Shown here in pieces: positions 25,118 through 33,687 of a DNA stretch of 64,000 nucleotides; the stretch's first letter is position 1, and the number at the start of each line of letters is the position of its first letter. The position numbers and the translations under genes were made by a program. A model generated the notes under the pieces. That model did not search any database. It was not told where the DNA came from and was given only the letters and a program-made list of their open reading frames with translations. The stretch is from NCBI GenBank assembly GCA_003132665.1, contig PKYN01000016.1, positions 62,001-126,000 of the forward strand, read 5' to 3'. Origin of the DNA: Actinomycetota bacterium (lineage in GTDB: Bacteria; Actinomycetota; Thermoleophilia; Gaiellales; Gaiellaceae).

Positions 25118-25891
25118 CTACATGCCGACGGTGTGGTAGCCCGAATCGACGTAGAGGATCGTGCCCGTGATGTTGCGCGCGTCGTCGGAAAGCAGGAAGG
25201 CGCTGGCGGCCGCGACATCGCCGGCGTCGATCGGGCGGCGCAGCGGCGCTCGCTCGTTGACGATCGCCTCCATAGTCGGAAAGCCGGCAATCGAGCGCGC
25301 GGCGAGAGTCCTCACGGGGCCGGCCGAGACCGCGTTGACGCGGATTCCGCCCGAGCCGAGATCCCAGGCGAGGTAGCGCATCGACGCCTCGAGAGTCGCC
25401 TTGGCGACGCCCATGACGTTGTAGTGCGGAACGGTGCGCTCGCCGCCGAGATAGGTCATCGTCACGATCGAGCCGTTCGTCTCGGCCAGGTGAGACTCGG
25501 CGGCGCGGGCTATCGCCACCAGCGAGTAAGCGCTTACGTCGAGCGCCAGCCAAAACCGATCGCTCGGAGTGTCGATGAAGCGCCCTTCCAGATCCTCGGC
25601 CGCGGCAAAGGCAACCGAGTGCACGACGAAATCGAGCCCGCCCAGCGCTGAGGCGGCCTCGGCAACCGCGCGTGTGCAGTCCGCCTCCTCGCGCACGTCG
25701 CAGGACGTGACGAGCGGGCTGGAGACCGAGTCGGCCAGCTCGCGCACGTTCGCTTCGATGCGCTCGCCCTGGAAGGTAAAGGCCATCGCGGCGCCTTCGT
25801 CAGCGAGCCGCTTGGCGATCGCCCAGGCGATCGAGCGCTTGTTGGCCACGCCCAGGACGAGCCCGCGCTTGCCTTCGAATCTCCCAGCCAT
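25118..25891 (-). CDS. fabI: enoyl-[acyl-carrier-protein] reductase (NADH), FabI
   Basis: 257 residues; reduces enoyl-ACP in the last step of each fatty acid elongation cycle. Cofactor loop GVANKRSIAWAIAKRL (divergent Gly-rich loop typical of FabI), VHSVAFA, catalytic Tyr-x6-Lys as YNVMGVAKA, then RVNAVSAGPVRTLAAR (the flexible substrate loop) and the end LYVDSGYHTVGM. All fit FabI rather than FabG. The ATG at 25891 opens MAGRFEGKRGLVLGV. Confidence 0.95.
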   Translation of the reverse strand: MAGRFEGKRGLVLGVANKRSIAWAIAKRLADEGAAMAFTFQGERIEANVRELADSVSSPLVTSCDVREEADCTRAVAEAASALGGLDFVVHSVAFAAAEDLEGRFIDTPSDRFWLALDVSAYSLVAIARAAESHLAETNGSIVTMTYLGGERTVPHYNVMGVAKATLEASMRYLAWDLGSGGIRVNAVSAGPVRTLAARSIAGFPTMEAIVNERAPLRRPIDAGDVAAASAFLLSDDARNITGTILYVDSGYHTVGM

Positions 25892-26179
25892 CGGCCCGAG
25901 TCTAGCGGGATGATTCTGGGAGCGCGTAGCGATGTGAGGCCAGGGGAGATCGGCCGCGCGACTCAGATCAGGAGCGAAATCGTCACATCACGGTGCGCTT
26001 TTCGTCGCTTCGGGGCGGTAGCTTGCATCGACCCCGCGGGCGGGCGGCTCGGGGGAGGGCGACAAAGGTGGTGCCCCGGCGCGAGCGGGTTTGGATGAAC
26101 GTCTGGCGAACCGGAACTTCCGCCGGCGGCGCCTCGGAGGCGTTTCGCTACGCTCCAAGCAAGGAGCGTGAAACAGGCG

Positions 26180-26977
26180 ATGAGCAGCGAGCAGCGTGTG
26201 GCCGTGATCACCGGCGCCTCGAGCGGCATCGGGGCCGCGCTCGCAGGTTCGCTCTCTCGGCGCGGTTGGCACTGCGTACTACTGGCGCGGCGAGCCGATC
26301 GGCTGAACCAGATCGCCGCCGAGATCGGAGCCGAGATCGAGATCTGCGACGTGTCGAGCGCGGCGGCGGTCAGCGAGACGGCAGCGCGAGTGCTCGAGCA
26401 CCATCCGGCCATCGGCCTGCTCGTCAACAACGCCGGCATCCCGTCGCACGGATCCTTCCTGAGCGCCAGTCCCGAGCGAATCGAGCAGGTGATCCGCACC
26501 AACTACCTTGGCTCGGTCTGGAGCCTGCGGGCGTTTCTGCCCGGATTGGAGCGAGGGCGCCCTTCCGGCGTCGTCAACATCGTCTCCGTCGCCGGGACGA
26601 CCGTCGTCCCCGACGCCGGTCCCTACTCGGCCTCCAAGCACGCCCAGCTCGCCTTCTCGCGCGCGCTTCGCGCCGAGCTCAAACCGCTTGGCATCTCGGT
26701 TCTCACGGTCAATCCCGGTCCGGTGACGACCGAGGGCTTCCCTCAGACGCGGCTGATCAACAAGCGCTCGATGCGCTGGACTGTGCTCACTCCGGAGCGT
26801 ATCGCGGAGAAGATCGCCAGGGCGATCGCGCGAGGCAAGAGCGAGGTCGTGTTCCCTCGCTGGATGCGGATCGCCGGGATATCGACCGCGCTCTTCCCCT
26901 CGACCGTCACCCGAGTGGTGGCCAGGGGCGACCCGGGTCGTGACGTCGAGCTGCCGAAAGACGGCGAGGGCGAGTGA
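26180..26977 (+). CDS. SDR family oxidoreductase
   Basis: 265-residue classical short-chain dehydrogenase: TGASSGIG (about 14-21), NNAG (about 87), catalytic Ser in IVSVAGT, YSASKHAQ (Tyr-x3-Lys) and NPGPV. The C-terminus extends into KSEVVFPRWMRIAGI, a part seen in SDRs of lipid metabolism (DltE/YqjQ-like). Start ATG at 26180; a GTG 12 bp upstream lies right after AAGGAGC and is an alternative. Overlaps the next gene by GTGA; first of three overlapping genes. Confidence 0.9.
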   Translation: MSSEQRVAVITGASSGIGAALAGSLSRRGWHCVLLARRADRLNQIAAEIGAEIEICDVSSAAAVSETAARVLEHHPAIGLLVNNAGIPSHGSFLSASPERIEQVIRTNYLGSVWSLRAFLPGLERGRPSGVVNIVSVAGTTVVPDAGPYSASKHAQLAFSRALRAELKPLGISVLTVNPGPVTTEGFPQTRLINKRSMRWTVLTPERIAEKIARAIARGKSEVVFPRWMRIAGISTALFPSTVTRVVARGDPGRDVELPKDGEGE

Positions 26978-27273
26978 TCGAGCTCCTCTACTGGGAAGGA
27001 TGCCCTTCCCATCCGGAGGCAAAGGCGCTACTCGAGCAGGTTCTGGCCGAGCTGGGTCGCGACGATCAGATCGTCATGACCGAGGTGAGAAGCGACGAGG
27101 AGGCCGAGCGCCTACGCTTTCCCGGCTCGCCGACCATTCGCGTCGACGGCCGCGACATCGACGCCATGGGCGCGAGCGGGCGCCCTTCGCTCACCTGTCG
27201 CATCTACCACCTTCCCGACGGGCGAATCTCGCCCGTTCCCTCACGAGAGCAAATGGAGGCCGCACTCAGATGA
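26974..27273 (+). CDS. small thioredoxin-fold protein
   Basis: 99 residues from a GTG start that overlaps the SDR stop. MIELLYWEGCPSHPEAKALL resembles the first strand-helix of thioredoxin-like proteins, with a single Cys (WEGCPSH, no CxxC), and a cis-Pro type GSPTIRVDGRDID. A second Cys is in SLTCRIYHLPDGR. Role probably redox or metal-related, but not established. Co-translated with the following AhpC/TSA-type gene. Confidence 0.78.
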   Translation: MIELLYWEGCPSHPEAKALLEQVLAELGRDDQIVMTEVRSDEEAERLRFPGSPTIRVDGRDIDAMGASGRPSLTCRIYHLPDGRISPVPSREQMEAALR

Positions 27274-27797
27274 GCATCGCGCTCGGCACCGAAACCCCGT
27301 CCTTCGAGCTTCCCGGCGTTGACGGCGACGATCACTCCCTTGGCGACTACGGCGACGCGAAGCTGCTCGCACTCGTTCAGTACTGCAACCACTGCCCCTA
27401 TGTCCTGGCCTGGGAGGGCAGGCTGATGGCGCTGGCGAGCGACCACGCCGACCAGGGTGTGCGGGTAGTCGCGGTCAACTCGAACGACTCCGCCCGCTAC
27501 CCCGAGGACTCTTTCGAGCGAATGAAGGAAAGAGCCGAAGAGCTCGATTTCCCCTTCGACTACCTCTTCGACGCGAGTCAGTCGCTGGCGCGTGCGCTCG
27601 GCGCGGAGCGCACGCCCGAGGTCTTCCTCTTTGACGAGCAGCGCCGGCTTCGCTATCACGGAGCGATCGACGACTCCCGTGATGAGAACGCCGTGAGCAG
27701 GAGCTATCTGCGCGAGGCGATCGATGCGCTGCTGGCCGGGGAGGAACCGCCGGTCGCAGAAACCGAGTCGGTCGGCTGCACCGTCAAGTGGAAGTAG
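27270..27797 (+). CDS. thioredoxin/AhpC-TSA family protein
   Basis: 175 residues. FELPGVDGDDHSLGDYGDAKLLALVQYCNHCPYVLAWEGRL contains a CNHC pair where thioredoxins have CxxC; then VVAVNSNDSARYPEDSFERMKE and the cis-Pro loop RTPEVFLFDEQRRLRYHGAIDD. This is the common actinobacterial thioredoxin-like/peroxiredoxin-like pattern (YCNHCPY). ATG at 27270 overlaps the previous stop. It probably works with the preceding thioredoxin-fold protein. Confidence 0.87.
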   Translation: MSIALGTETPSFELPGVDGDDHSLGDYGDAKLLALVQYCNHCPYVLAWEGRLMALASDHADQGVRVVAVNSNDSARYPEDSFERMKERAEELDFPFDYLFDASQSLARALGAERTPEVFLFDEQRRLRYHGAIDDSRDENAVSRSYLREAIDALLAGEEPPVAETESVGCTVKWK

Positions 27798-27836
27798 CGA
27801 GCCAGTCCTCTTTACCAGTGCCGAGGAGCGTCCGAC

Positions 27837-28595
27837 CTAGACGCGGCGCTCCAGCGCATACCAGCCCAGCTCGACCGTGAAGGTAGGACCGGGCGCGAGC
27901 CGGCGAGTTCGCTCGCGCTGCTCGCCTTCGCAGCCGGCGCTGTCGAGAAAAGCTTCCAGCTCTCGCTCGGTCGCCTCGATCTCCTGGCGTAGGACGACGA
28001 GCCCGTTCGCGGCGAATAGCTCGCGCATCTCCGGGTCGGAGAGGGTGCGCGCATGCGAGGCGTCGCGCACGCGCTCGAAGCGATCCATGTCGCGCGCACG
28101 CTGATGATCGAGCGGCGCCAGCTGGTCGATGATGAGCAGGCGCCCGTTCGGCTTCGCGACGCGAATCAGCTCCGCGAGCGCCTGCTCGGGCCGATCGAGG
28201 TGGTGGAGCGTGCGAATCGTGCCGACGACGTCGAAGCTCGCGTCCTCGAACGGCAAGGCGAAGATGTCGCCCTCGCTGAAGCTCACATTCGCCAGACCGG
28301 CGGCCAGCGTCCTGGCCTCGACCAGGAGCTCGGGCACGATGTCGCAGCCGACTACCTCGCCGACCAGGGGCGACAGTCCAAGTGCCAGAGCGCCCGCCCC
28401 GGTGCCAGCATCGAGAGCGCGCTCATCGCCGCGGAGCGGCGCCAGAAGCCGCGCTGCGCGCTCGCCGATCTGCGGCGCCAGCTCGCGCGCCCGCTCGGCG
28501 AAGTGCTCTGCGGCCGGCGCGAATCGAGCGCGAACGACCTCGTTCCACTCGTCCTCGTGCTCTCCGCCCGCGTCGGGCGGCACGCCCGGTGTCAA
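27837..28595 (-). CDS. class I SAM-dependent methyltransferase
   Basis: 252 residues of the UbiE/Methyltransf_11 type: ALDAGTGAGALALGLSPL (motif I, about 60-77), GCDIVPELLVEAR, SFDVVGTIRTLHHLDRPEQALAELIRVAKPNGRLLIID (motifs II-III). The acceptor substrate is unknown. The upstream part of the frame (MTPGVPPDAGGEHEDEW, TTG start) is poorly conserved in style, so the real start may be a few codons inside, for example GTG at 28583. Convergent with the thioredoxin-like gene. Confidence 0.85.
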   Translation of the reverse strand: MTPGVPPDAGGEHEDEWNEVVRARFAPAAEHFAERARELAPQIGERAARLLAPLRGDERALDAGTGAGALALGLSPLVGEVVGCDIVPELLVEARTLAAGLANVSFSEGDIFALPFEDASFDVVGTIRTLHHLDRPEQALAELIRVAKPNGRLLIIDQLAPLDHQRARDMDRFERVRDASHARTLSDPEMRELFAANGLVVLRQEIEATERELEAFLDSAGCEGEQRERTRRLAPGPTFTVELGWYALERRV

Positions 28596-28719
28596 CGCTG
28601 TCCTTCAGTTCCGAATCCGGCGCACATATACGCCATTCTGCTCGATAGGATCGCCTCGGGGAGGAGGTTGGGGCTTCCTTCGCTCGCGAATCGCCGAGGA
28701 TCGGGAACAGGGGGAGCAA

Positions 28720-29160
28720 ATACCGGCCAGGGTCTACGGAGTTCTCAGTCTGATTGCGTTTGCAAGCGCGATTTCGATCGCGGCTCTGGTTGGCTGGCGC
28801 GAATCCCCGGCGCTCGGGATCGTTTATGCGGCGCTCGCACTCGCCTCGCTGCTCGGGGCGGTCGCGATCTTCTGCACAAAGTGCGCCGATCGCGACCGCT
28901 GCGGACACGTCGTCCTCGGCCCAATCTCCCGGCTCGTCAGGAGAGAGCCGAGAGCGGGCCGCTACACGAGTAGGGAGCTCGCGTTGACGTCGATCCCGCT
29001 GGTCTTGACCTTCCTGCTTCCACTGGGCTGGCTCTGGCGCTCTCCGCTCGGCCTCGGCGGCTTCTGTCTCTTGCTCCTCCTCGGCTCTATCGATGTGGGA
29101 GCTCGCGTCTGCCCGGCCTGCGGAAACGCAGCCTGCCCTCTCTCGCGAACGAGCGGCTAG
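28720..29160 (+). CDS. small four-helix membrane protein with Cys clusters
   Basis: Open frame with about four membrane segments and two cysteine clusters: FCTKCADRDRCGHVVLGP after helix 2 and CPACGNAACPL at the C-terminus, possibly metal- or heme-linked. Family not recognised. There is no ATG, GTG or TTG in frame near the first helix. A good ribosome site (AGGGGGAG) sits 3 nt before an ATA at 28720 that would open IPARVYGVLSLIAF, so ATA is listed as tentative start. Divergent from the methyltransferase. Confidence 0.6.
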   Translation: MPARVYGVLSLIAFASAISIAALVGWRESPALGIVYAALALASLLGAVAIFCTKCADRDRCGHVVLGPISRLVRREPRAGRYTSRELALTSIPLVLTFLLPLGWLWRSPLGLGGFCLLLLLGSIDVGARVCPACGNAACPLSRTSG

Positions 29161-29171
29161 GCGTCGCCGGA

Positions 29172-30227
29172 TCAGCCTACTTCGAGCTGGCGGCGCACCA
29201 GCTCGAGCGCTTCCTCACGTGTCGTGATCGTCCCAGCGGCGCGCTCCTCGGCGACCAGATCCAGCAACTCGCCGACGAGCGGGCCGGGAGCGATGCCGAG
29301 CTCGTCGCCGCGCAGAAGCGGCTCGTCGGGCTCCGTCTCTCGCGCGATGCGAACGTCTTCCGCGTACTCGTTCGCACCGAGAAAGGCGAGCGCGTCGATC
29401 GCCCAGGGCTCGGTTGCGCGGCGGAAGCGATGGATCTGACGCGGCGAGCCGTCGGCGGGGAGCTTGGCGCCGATTAGTTTCGAGAGATACCGACCGAGCT
29501 CGCCCGAAATCGGGAGGCGGCGCAGGCTCTCGCCGAAAACGGTCACCAGCCGCAGCCGGGGCGAATCGGCGAGCGAACGCTCGATGCGCCCGGTCAGCGC
29601 AAGCGAGCCGCCGAGCGGAGCGAGTAGGCCCAGCTCCTCGAGGCGCTCGTAACCCGGCCAGCCGAGCTTCTCCAGCTCGGCCAGGATGCGCTCTCCGGCG
29701 GGCTGACTCACTAGATGGGCGCGTGAGCGCAGGATCTCTTCGCAATCCTGCTCGAGCCTAAGGCCGAGCTCTTCCTCGAATCTGACCGCGCGCAGCAGCC
29801 GCAGCGGATCGTCGTCGAAGATGCTTTCAGAGACGGCCTTCAGCCGCCGTTCGGCGAGATCGCGCCGCCCATCGAACGGATCGACGACCTCGCCTCCTGC
29901 GAGCGGCTCGGCGATCGCATTGACGGTGAAGTCGCGTAGCGCCAGATCCTCGGCCAGCGTCCCGCGCAGCGGCGTGAAATCGACACATTCGCCGCTGGGG
30001 AAGGCAACGCGCCAGGCGCCGTGACGTTCAGATAGAGGGAATGGTGCGCCGCCGCTCTTCTCGGCGAAGGCGCGCGCGGCCCTTTTCGAATCGAGGCAGA
30101 CGACATCGAGATCGACGAGCTCGCGGCCGAGCAGCTCGTCCCGCACTGCGCCCCCGACGAGATAGGCCTCCTCGCCGGCCAGGACCGCGCGAACGAGATC
30201 GAGTAGATCAGGCGTCGACGATGACAC
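29172..30227 (-). CDS. CCA tRNA nucleotidyltransferase / poly(A) polymerase family
   Basis: 351 residues, class II nucleotidyltransferase. YLVGGAVRDELLGRELVDLDVVC carries the GG and DxD metal-binding signature (about 23-45), followed by RDFTVNAIA, the VVDPFDGRRDLAERRLKAV motif and DDPLRLLRAVRF. It most likely adds CCA to tRNA 3' ends, which fits the six CCA-less tRNA genes here. The C-terminal region is short and lacks an obvious HD domain. GTG start overlaps alr by 20 bp. Confidence 0.88.
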   Translation of the reverse strand: MSSSTPDLLDLVRAVLAGEEAYLVGGAVRDELLGRELVDLDVVCLDSKRAARAFAEKSGGAPFPLSERHGAWRVAFPSGECVDFTPLRGTLAEDLALRDFTVNAIAEPLAGGEVVDPFDGRRDLAERRLKAVSESIFDDDPLRLLRAVRFEEELGLRLEQDCEEILRSRAHLVSQPAGERILAELEKLGWPGYERLEELGLLAPLGGSLALTGRIERSLADSPRLRLVTVFGESLRRLPISGELGRYLSKLIGAKLPADGSPRQIHRFRRATEPWAIDALAFLGANEYAEDVRIARETEPDEPLLRGDELGIAPGPLVGELLDLVAEERAAGTITTREEALELVRRQLEVG

Positions 30228-31230
30228 GGCGTGCGCGGCGGCGGTCGGAGCAGATGCCGCAGGTGATCTCGTAGTTGATCGTGTCGGCCACGCGGGCGTG
30301 ATCCTCGACGAGCAGGCCGTCTCCGACGATCACGACCGGGGTGTCGACCAGCAGCTCGCGCCCGAGCGAGACGGCGAAGGAGTCCATCGAGACGGTCCCG
30401 ATCACCGGCCGGCGCTCGCCCTCTACCAGCACCTCGGTGCCGGTCATGTCGCGGCGGAAGCCGTCCGCGTAGCCGGCGGGCACAAGCCCGATCCAGGTCG
30501 GCTCGGTGGCGACGAAGCGGCGCCCGTAGCCGGTGCTCTCGCCCGGCTGAAGCTGCTTGACCTGAGCCAGGCGACTCTCCCAGCGCAGCACCGGCTCCAG
30601 ATCGTCGTCGGCGGGATTAGTACCGAAGGGCGACAGCCCGTAGAGCGCGATTCCGCACCGAGCGGCGTCGAAGCTCGCCTCCGGAATGCGCAGGACGGCC
30701 GCGCTGTTGGCGATGTGGCGCGTCAGACCGGCGTAAGGCTCGGTGAGCTGGCGGAAGCGCTCGACCTGCGCTCGCGCGAACTCGAGGTCGCAATCGGCGG
30801 TTGCGAGATGACTCATCAGACCGACGACGTTTCGACCCGGTGCAGAGAGAAGCTCCGAGAGGCCGAAGCGCCCCATGCCCGTGTCGAGCTTGAGGTGGAC
30901 GCGCACGCCTTCGGGGATGTCCGCGTCGACGACGGTGATCTCCAATCCCGCCTCGCGAGCCCGCGCGATCTCGGTGGGAAGTAGCGGGCTCATCACGAGA
31001 ATTCGCGCCGTCGGATACTCGGCACGCAGCTCGAGCGCCTCGGCGAGCGTGACCACGCATAGTGTTCGCGCGCCCTCGCTCAGCGCCGCGCCGGCCACGT
31101 CCACCGCTCCGTGCCCGTAGGCGTCCGCCTTGACGACCGCCCAGAGGTCGGCCCCGTCGAGCGTGGCGATCAAGCGCCTGATGTTGCGACGAACTGCGCC
31201 AAGATCGATCGTTAACTGCGAGCGGTGCAT
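30208..31230 (-). CDS. alr: alanine racemase
   Basis: PLP enzyme making D-alanine for peptidoglycan. PLP Lys in WAVVKADAYGHGA (about 34-36), KLDTGMGRFGL, catalytic Tyr in VPAGYADGFRRD (about 246) and GTVSMDSFAV (substrate site). 340 residues, slightly shorter than usual (about 370) because of a tightened middle (VDADIPEGV). ATG at 31230. Overlaps the CCA-adding enzyme gene by 20 bp, so the two are co-transcribed. Confidence 0.94.
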   Translation of the reverse strand: MHRSQLTIDLGAVRRNIRRLIATLDGADLWAVVKADAYGHGAVDVAGAALSEGARTLCVVTLAEALELRAEYPTARILVMSPLLPTEIARAREAGLEITVVDADIPEGVRVHLKLDTGMGRFGLSELLSAPGRNVVGLMSHLATADCDLEFARAQVERFRQLTEPYAGLTRHIANSAAVLRIPEASFDAARCGIALYGLSPFGTNPADDDLEPVLRWESRLAQVKQLQPGESTGYGRRFVATEPTWIGLVPAGYADGFRRDMTGTEVLVEGERRPVIGTVSMDSFAVSLGRELLVDTPVVIVGDGLLVEDHARVADTINYEITCGICSDRRRARRVIVDA

Positions 31231-31308
31231 CGCTTCATCGTAGAAGGACGGGCGAGTTTACGCTCGTCTTCCGGCCGTTTGTAATCATGCTCCGACGAAA
31301 GGAGTGGC

Positions 31309-31830
31309 ATGCCAGGCGAAGTTCTGATCGCTTACGCGACGAAGTACGGCTCGACGGTCGAGGTGGCCGAAGCGATCGCAAAGACGCTCGAGAGAGCAGG
31401 GATAGCGACCGATCTCCGCGATGCTCGCTCGGTTGGCGATCTGCGCGGATATCACGCCGTCGTCTTCGGCGCGCCGCTCTACAACGCACGCATGCTCCGG
31501 GCGGGAAGGCGCTTTCTCGCGCGACACCACCGCGAGCTGGCCGGAATGCCCGTGGCGGTATTCGCCCTCGGGCCGCTCGGTACCAGCGAGGAGGAGCGAG
31601 CGACCACACAGAAACAGTTCGACCGCTCGCTTGCGCACCGATCCGAAATCCGGCCGCTGTCGACAGCGCTCTTCGGAGGCGTGATCGACCAGAGCAAGCT
31701 CCGCTTCCCCGACAAGCTTGCGTCGCCGCTGAGGCCGCTCTTCCCGTTCACAGACGTTCGCGATTGGGACGCAATCGAAGCGTGGGCAACGGGCCTCGTC
31801 GATGCGCTCTCGCTGAGGAAGCAGAACTAA
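31309..31830 (+). CDS. flavodoxin-domain protein (HemG-like)
   Basis: 173 residues. FMN-binding start EVLIAYATKYGSTVEVAEAIAKTL with the T-x-Y-G-S-T phosphate loop, VVFGAPLYNARMLRAGRRFLARH and AVFALGPLGTSEEE. Flavodoxin_5 type (PF12724), as in menaquinone-dependent protoporphyrinogen oxidase HemG, but no heme gene is nearby, so function is left open. Strong ribosome site GAAAGGAG before ATG. Divergent from alr. Confidence 0.87.
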   Translation: MPGEVLIAYATKYGSTVEVAEAIAKTLERAGIATDLRDARSVGDLRGYHAVVFGAPLYNARMLRAGRRFLARHHRELAGMPVAVFALGPLGTSEEERATTQKQFDRSLAHRSEIRPLSTALFGGVIDQSKLRFPDKLASPLRPLFPFTDVRDWDAIEAWATGLVDALSLRKQN

Positions 31831-31879
31831 CCGAACCGACCGCTGGATGCTGGGATAGCGCCGAGCCCGCGATTGGTGC

Positions 31880-33301
31880 TCAGCGCTCGCGCGAGATCGC
31901 CTGCGGCAGCATCCGCGCCACATCGCCGGCGAGGACGCCGACTTGCGGCTCGATCAGCTGAGCGGCCCGGCCATGAGCTACGGCTGCGGCTGCGGCTGCG
32001 AGCGCGGGCTCGAGCCCCTTGGCGAGGAAGGCGGCAACGACGCCCGTGAGGACGTCGCCCGAGCCGGCGGTTGCGAGAGCCGGAGTCCCCTCCTCGCAAA
32101 CGAGCGCCTCGCCGGAGGGCGAAACGACGATCGTGTCGGCGCCCTTGAGCAGCGTCACCGCAGCGAAACGATCGGCGCACTCGCGCGCGGCGGCCAGCCG
32201 GTGCTCGTTCACCCAGGCCGAGTCCTTGCCGAGCAGGCGCGCGAGCTCGCCGGAATGCGGCGTCAGAACGACCGGCGAAGCCCATTTCCCGGGCTCGAGC
32301 CCGAAGAGAGCGTCGGCGTCCACGACCGCCGGCAGCGTCGTTCGCTCGAGCAGTTCCCGCACGAATGCCCGCGTCCCGTCCGAGCGCCCGATCCCCGGGC
32401 CCAGCGCAAGCGCCTGGGCGCGCGGTTCGAGCTCGGCGACGAGCGGCAGCGCCTCGCTCGTCAGCTGCCCGTTTTCATCCTCCGGCGCCGCGCGCTTGAC
32501 GGCTTCGATCAGGTTGAGCTCGACCGGGGGAAGCACCGAGCGGGGAATCACGACGGTGACGTAGCCGGCGTCGGCACGGAAGGCCGCCTCGCCAACCATG
32601 CAGACGGCGCCGGAGAGTCCGGGCGAGCCACCGACGACGAGCACCGAGCCCGACATGAACTTGTTGCCTGACTCCTTCCGGCGCGGCAGCAGCGAGAGCA
32701 GCCCGGGCCTGGCCAGCCGGCAGACGGTCTCGCCGCCCGTGAGGCCGATGTCCACGACCTCCAGCTCGCCGCGGCGAAAACGGCCGGGCGCCACGACATG
32801 CCCGACCTTGCGCGCATAGAAGGTGACAGTGACGGCGGCGTTGACCGCCGGTCCGGCGATCTCGCCCGTCGAGGCGTCCACGCCAGAGGCGATGTCGACT
32901 GATACGACTGGCACAGCGGCGGCGTTGATCTGCTCGATCAGGGCTGCCGCATCGTCGCGCGGAGCTCCCGAGAAGCCGGTGCCGAAAAGGGCGTCCACGA
33001 TCACGTCCGGGTTGCCCAACTCCTTCTCTCCGCTCTTCGCCTCGATGACCTTTACCTCTTGCCCGCCGAAGCGCAGCACGTCGGCCGCCACCAGGCCGTC
33101 GCCACCGTTGGAGCCGCCGCCGCAAACAACGGTGAAGCGCTTGGCGTCGGGGAAGCGGCGCATCGCCACCTCGCCCACCGCCGTTCCGGCCCGCACCATC
33201 AGCTCGCGCATCGAGTCCGGATAGCCGGGATAGGCCTCCTCGACCGCACCCATCTCGGCGGAAGAGAAGAGCGGCTCGAAGGCTGAGCGCTCACCGTTCA
33301 T
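31880..33301 (-). CDS. nnr: bifunctional NAD(P)H-hydrate epimerase and ADP-dependent dehydratase
   Basis: Repairs hydrated NAD(P)H. Residues 1-205 form the YjeF_N epimerase (VCGGGSNGGDGLVAADVLR, VDALFGTGFSG, SVDIASGVDASTG). Residues 215-470 form the dehydratase (GSVLVVGGSPGLSGAVCM, LGPGIGRSDGTRAF, VLTPHSGELARLLG, and ATAGSGDVLTGVVAAFLAKG with the catalytic Asp). 473 residues. Its ATG overlaps the stop of acpS (ATGA). Last gene of the HAD-acpS-nnr run. Confidence 0.95.
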   Translation of the reverse strand: MNGERSAFEPLFSSAEMGAVEEAYPGYPDSMRELMVRAGTAVGEVAMRRFPDAKRFTVVCGGGSNGGDGLVAADVLRFGGQEVKVIEAKSGEKELGNPDVIVDALFGTGFSGAPRDDAAALIEQINAAAVPVVSVDIASGVDASTGEIAGPAVNAAVTVTFYARKVGHVVAPGRFRRGELEVVDIGLTGGETVCRLARPGLLSLLPRRKESGNKFMSGSVLVVGGSPGLSGAVCMVGEAAFRADAGYVTVVIPRSVLPPVELNLIEAVKRAAPEDENGQLTSEALPLVAELEPRAQALALGPGIGRSDGTRAFVRELLERTTLPAVVDADALFGLEPGKWASPVVLTPHSGELARLLGKDSAWVNEHRLAAARECADRFAAVTLLKGADTIVVSPSGEALVCEEGTPALATAGSGDVLTGVVAAFLAKGLEPALAAAAAAVAHGRAAQLIEPQVGVLAGDVARMLPQAISRER

Positions 33302-33687
33302 TTCGCGTCCTCTTCCTCGATCGACAGAATCGCAACCGCCGCGGCGATTCCCTTGGAATGAGTAAGCGAGAGATCAACTTGGCGGGCGCCCATCTTCTCG
33401 GCCCAGGCCTTGGTCTTGCCCGAAAGCGTGACGGTGGGACGCGGGCGCCCGGCGATCTCGATCTCCACCCAGGTGAAGTGCACGCCGCAACCGAGCGCCT
33501 TGCCTACCGCCTCCTTGCCCGCGAAGCGCGCCGCATAGCTCTGCGCCGGATTGGCACGCGAGTCGCAGTAGTCGCGCTCGGCCTTGGTGAAGCAGCGCTC
33601 GCGGAAGCGGGGGCGTTCGAGTGCCGAGCGAACCCGCTCGATCTCGATCAGGTCGAGGCCGACCCTCAGCGCGCCGTCGCCAGCCAT
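33298..33687 (-). CDS. acpS: holo-[acyl-carrier-protein] synthase
   Basis: 129 residues; transfers phosphopantetheine from CoA to ACP. VGLDLIEIERVRSAL carries the Mg-binding Asp, and RFAGKEAVGKALG holds the Glu/Lys of the active site; SLTHSKGIAAAVAI is the usual C-terminal strand. Start ATG at 33687 gives normal length; a frame extension to 33999 only reads through the HAD gene and is rejected. Overlaps HAD by 22 bp and nnr by 4 bp. Confidence 0.94.
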   Translation of the reverse strand: MAGDGALRVGLDLIEIERVRSALERPRFRERCFTKAERDYCDSRANPAQSYAARFAGKEAVGKALGCGVHFTWVEIEIAGRPRPTVTLSGKTKAWAEKMGARQVDLSLTHSKGIAAAVAILSIEEEDAK

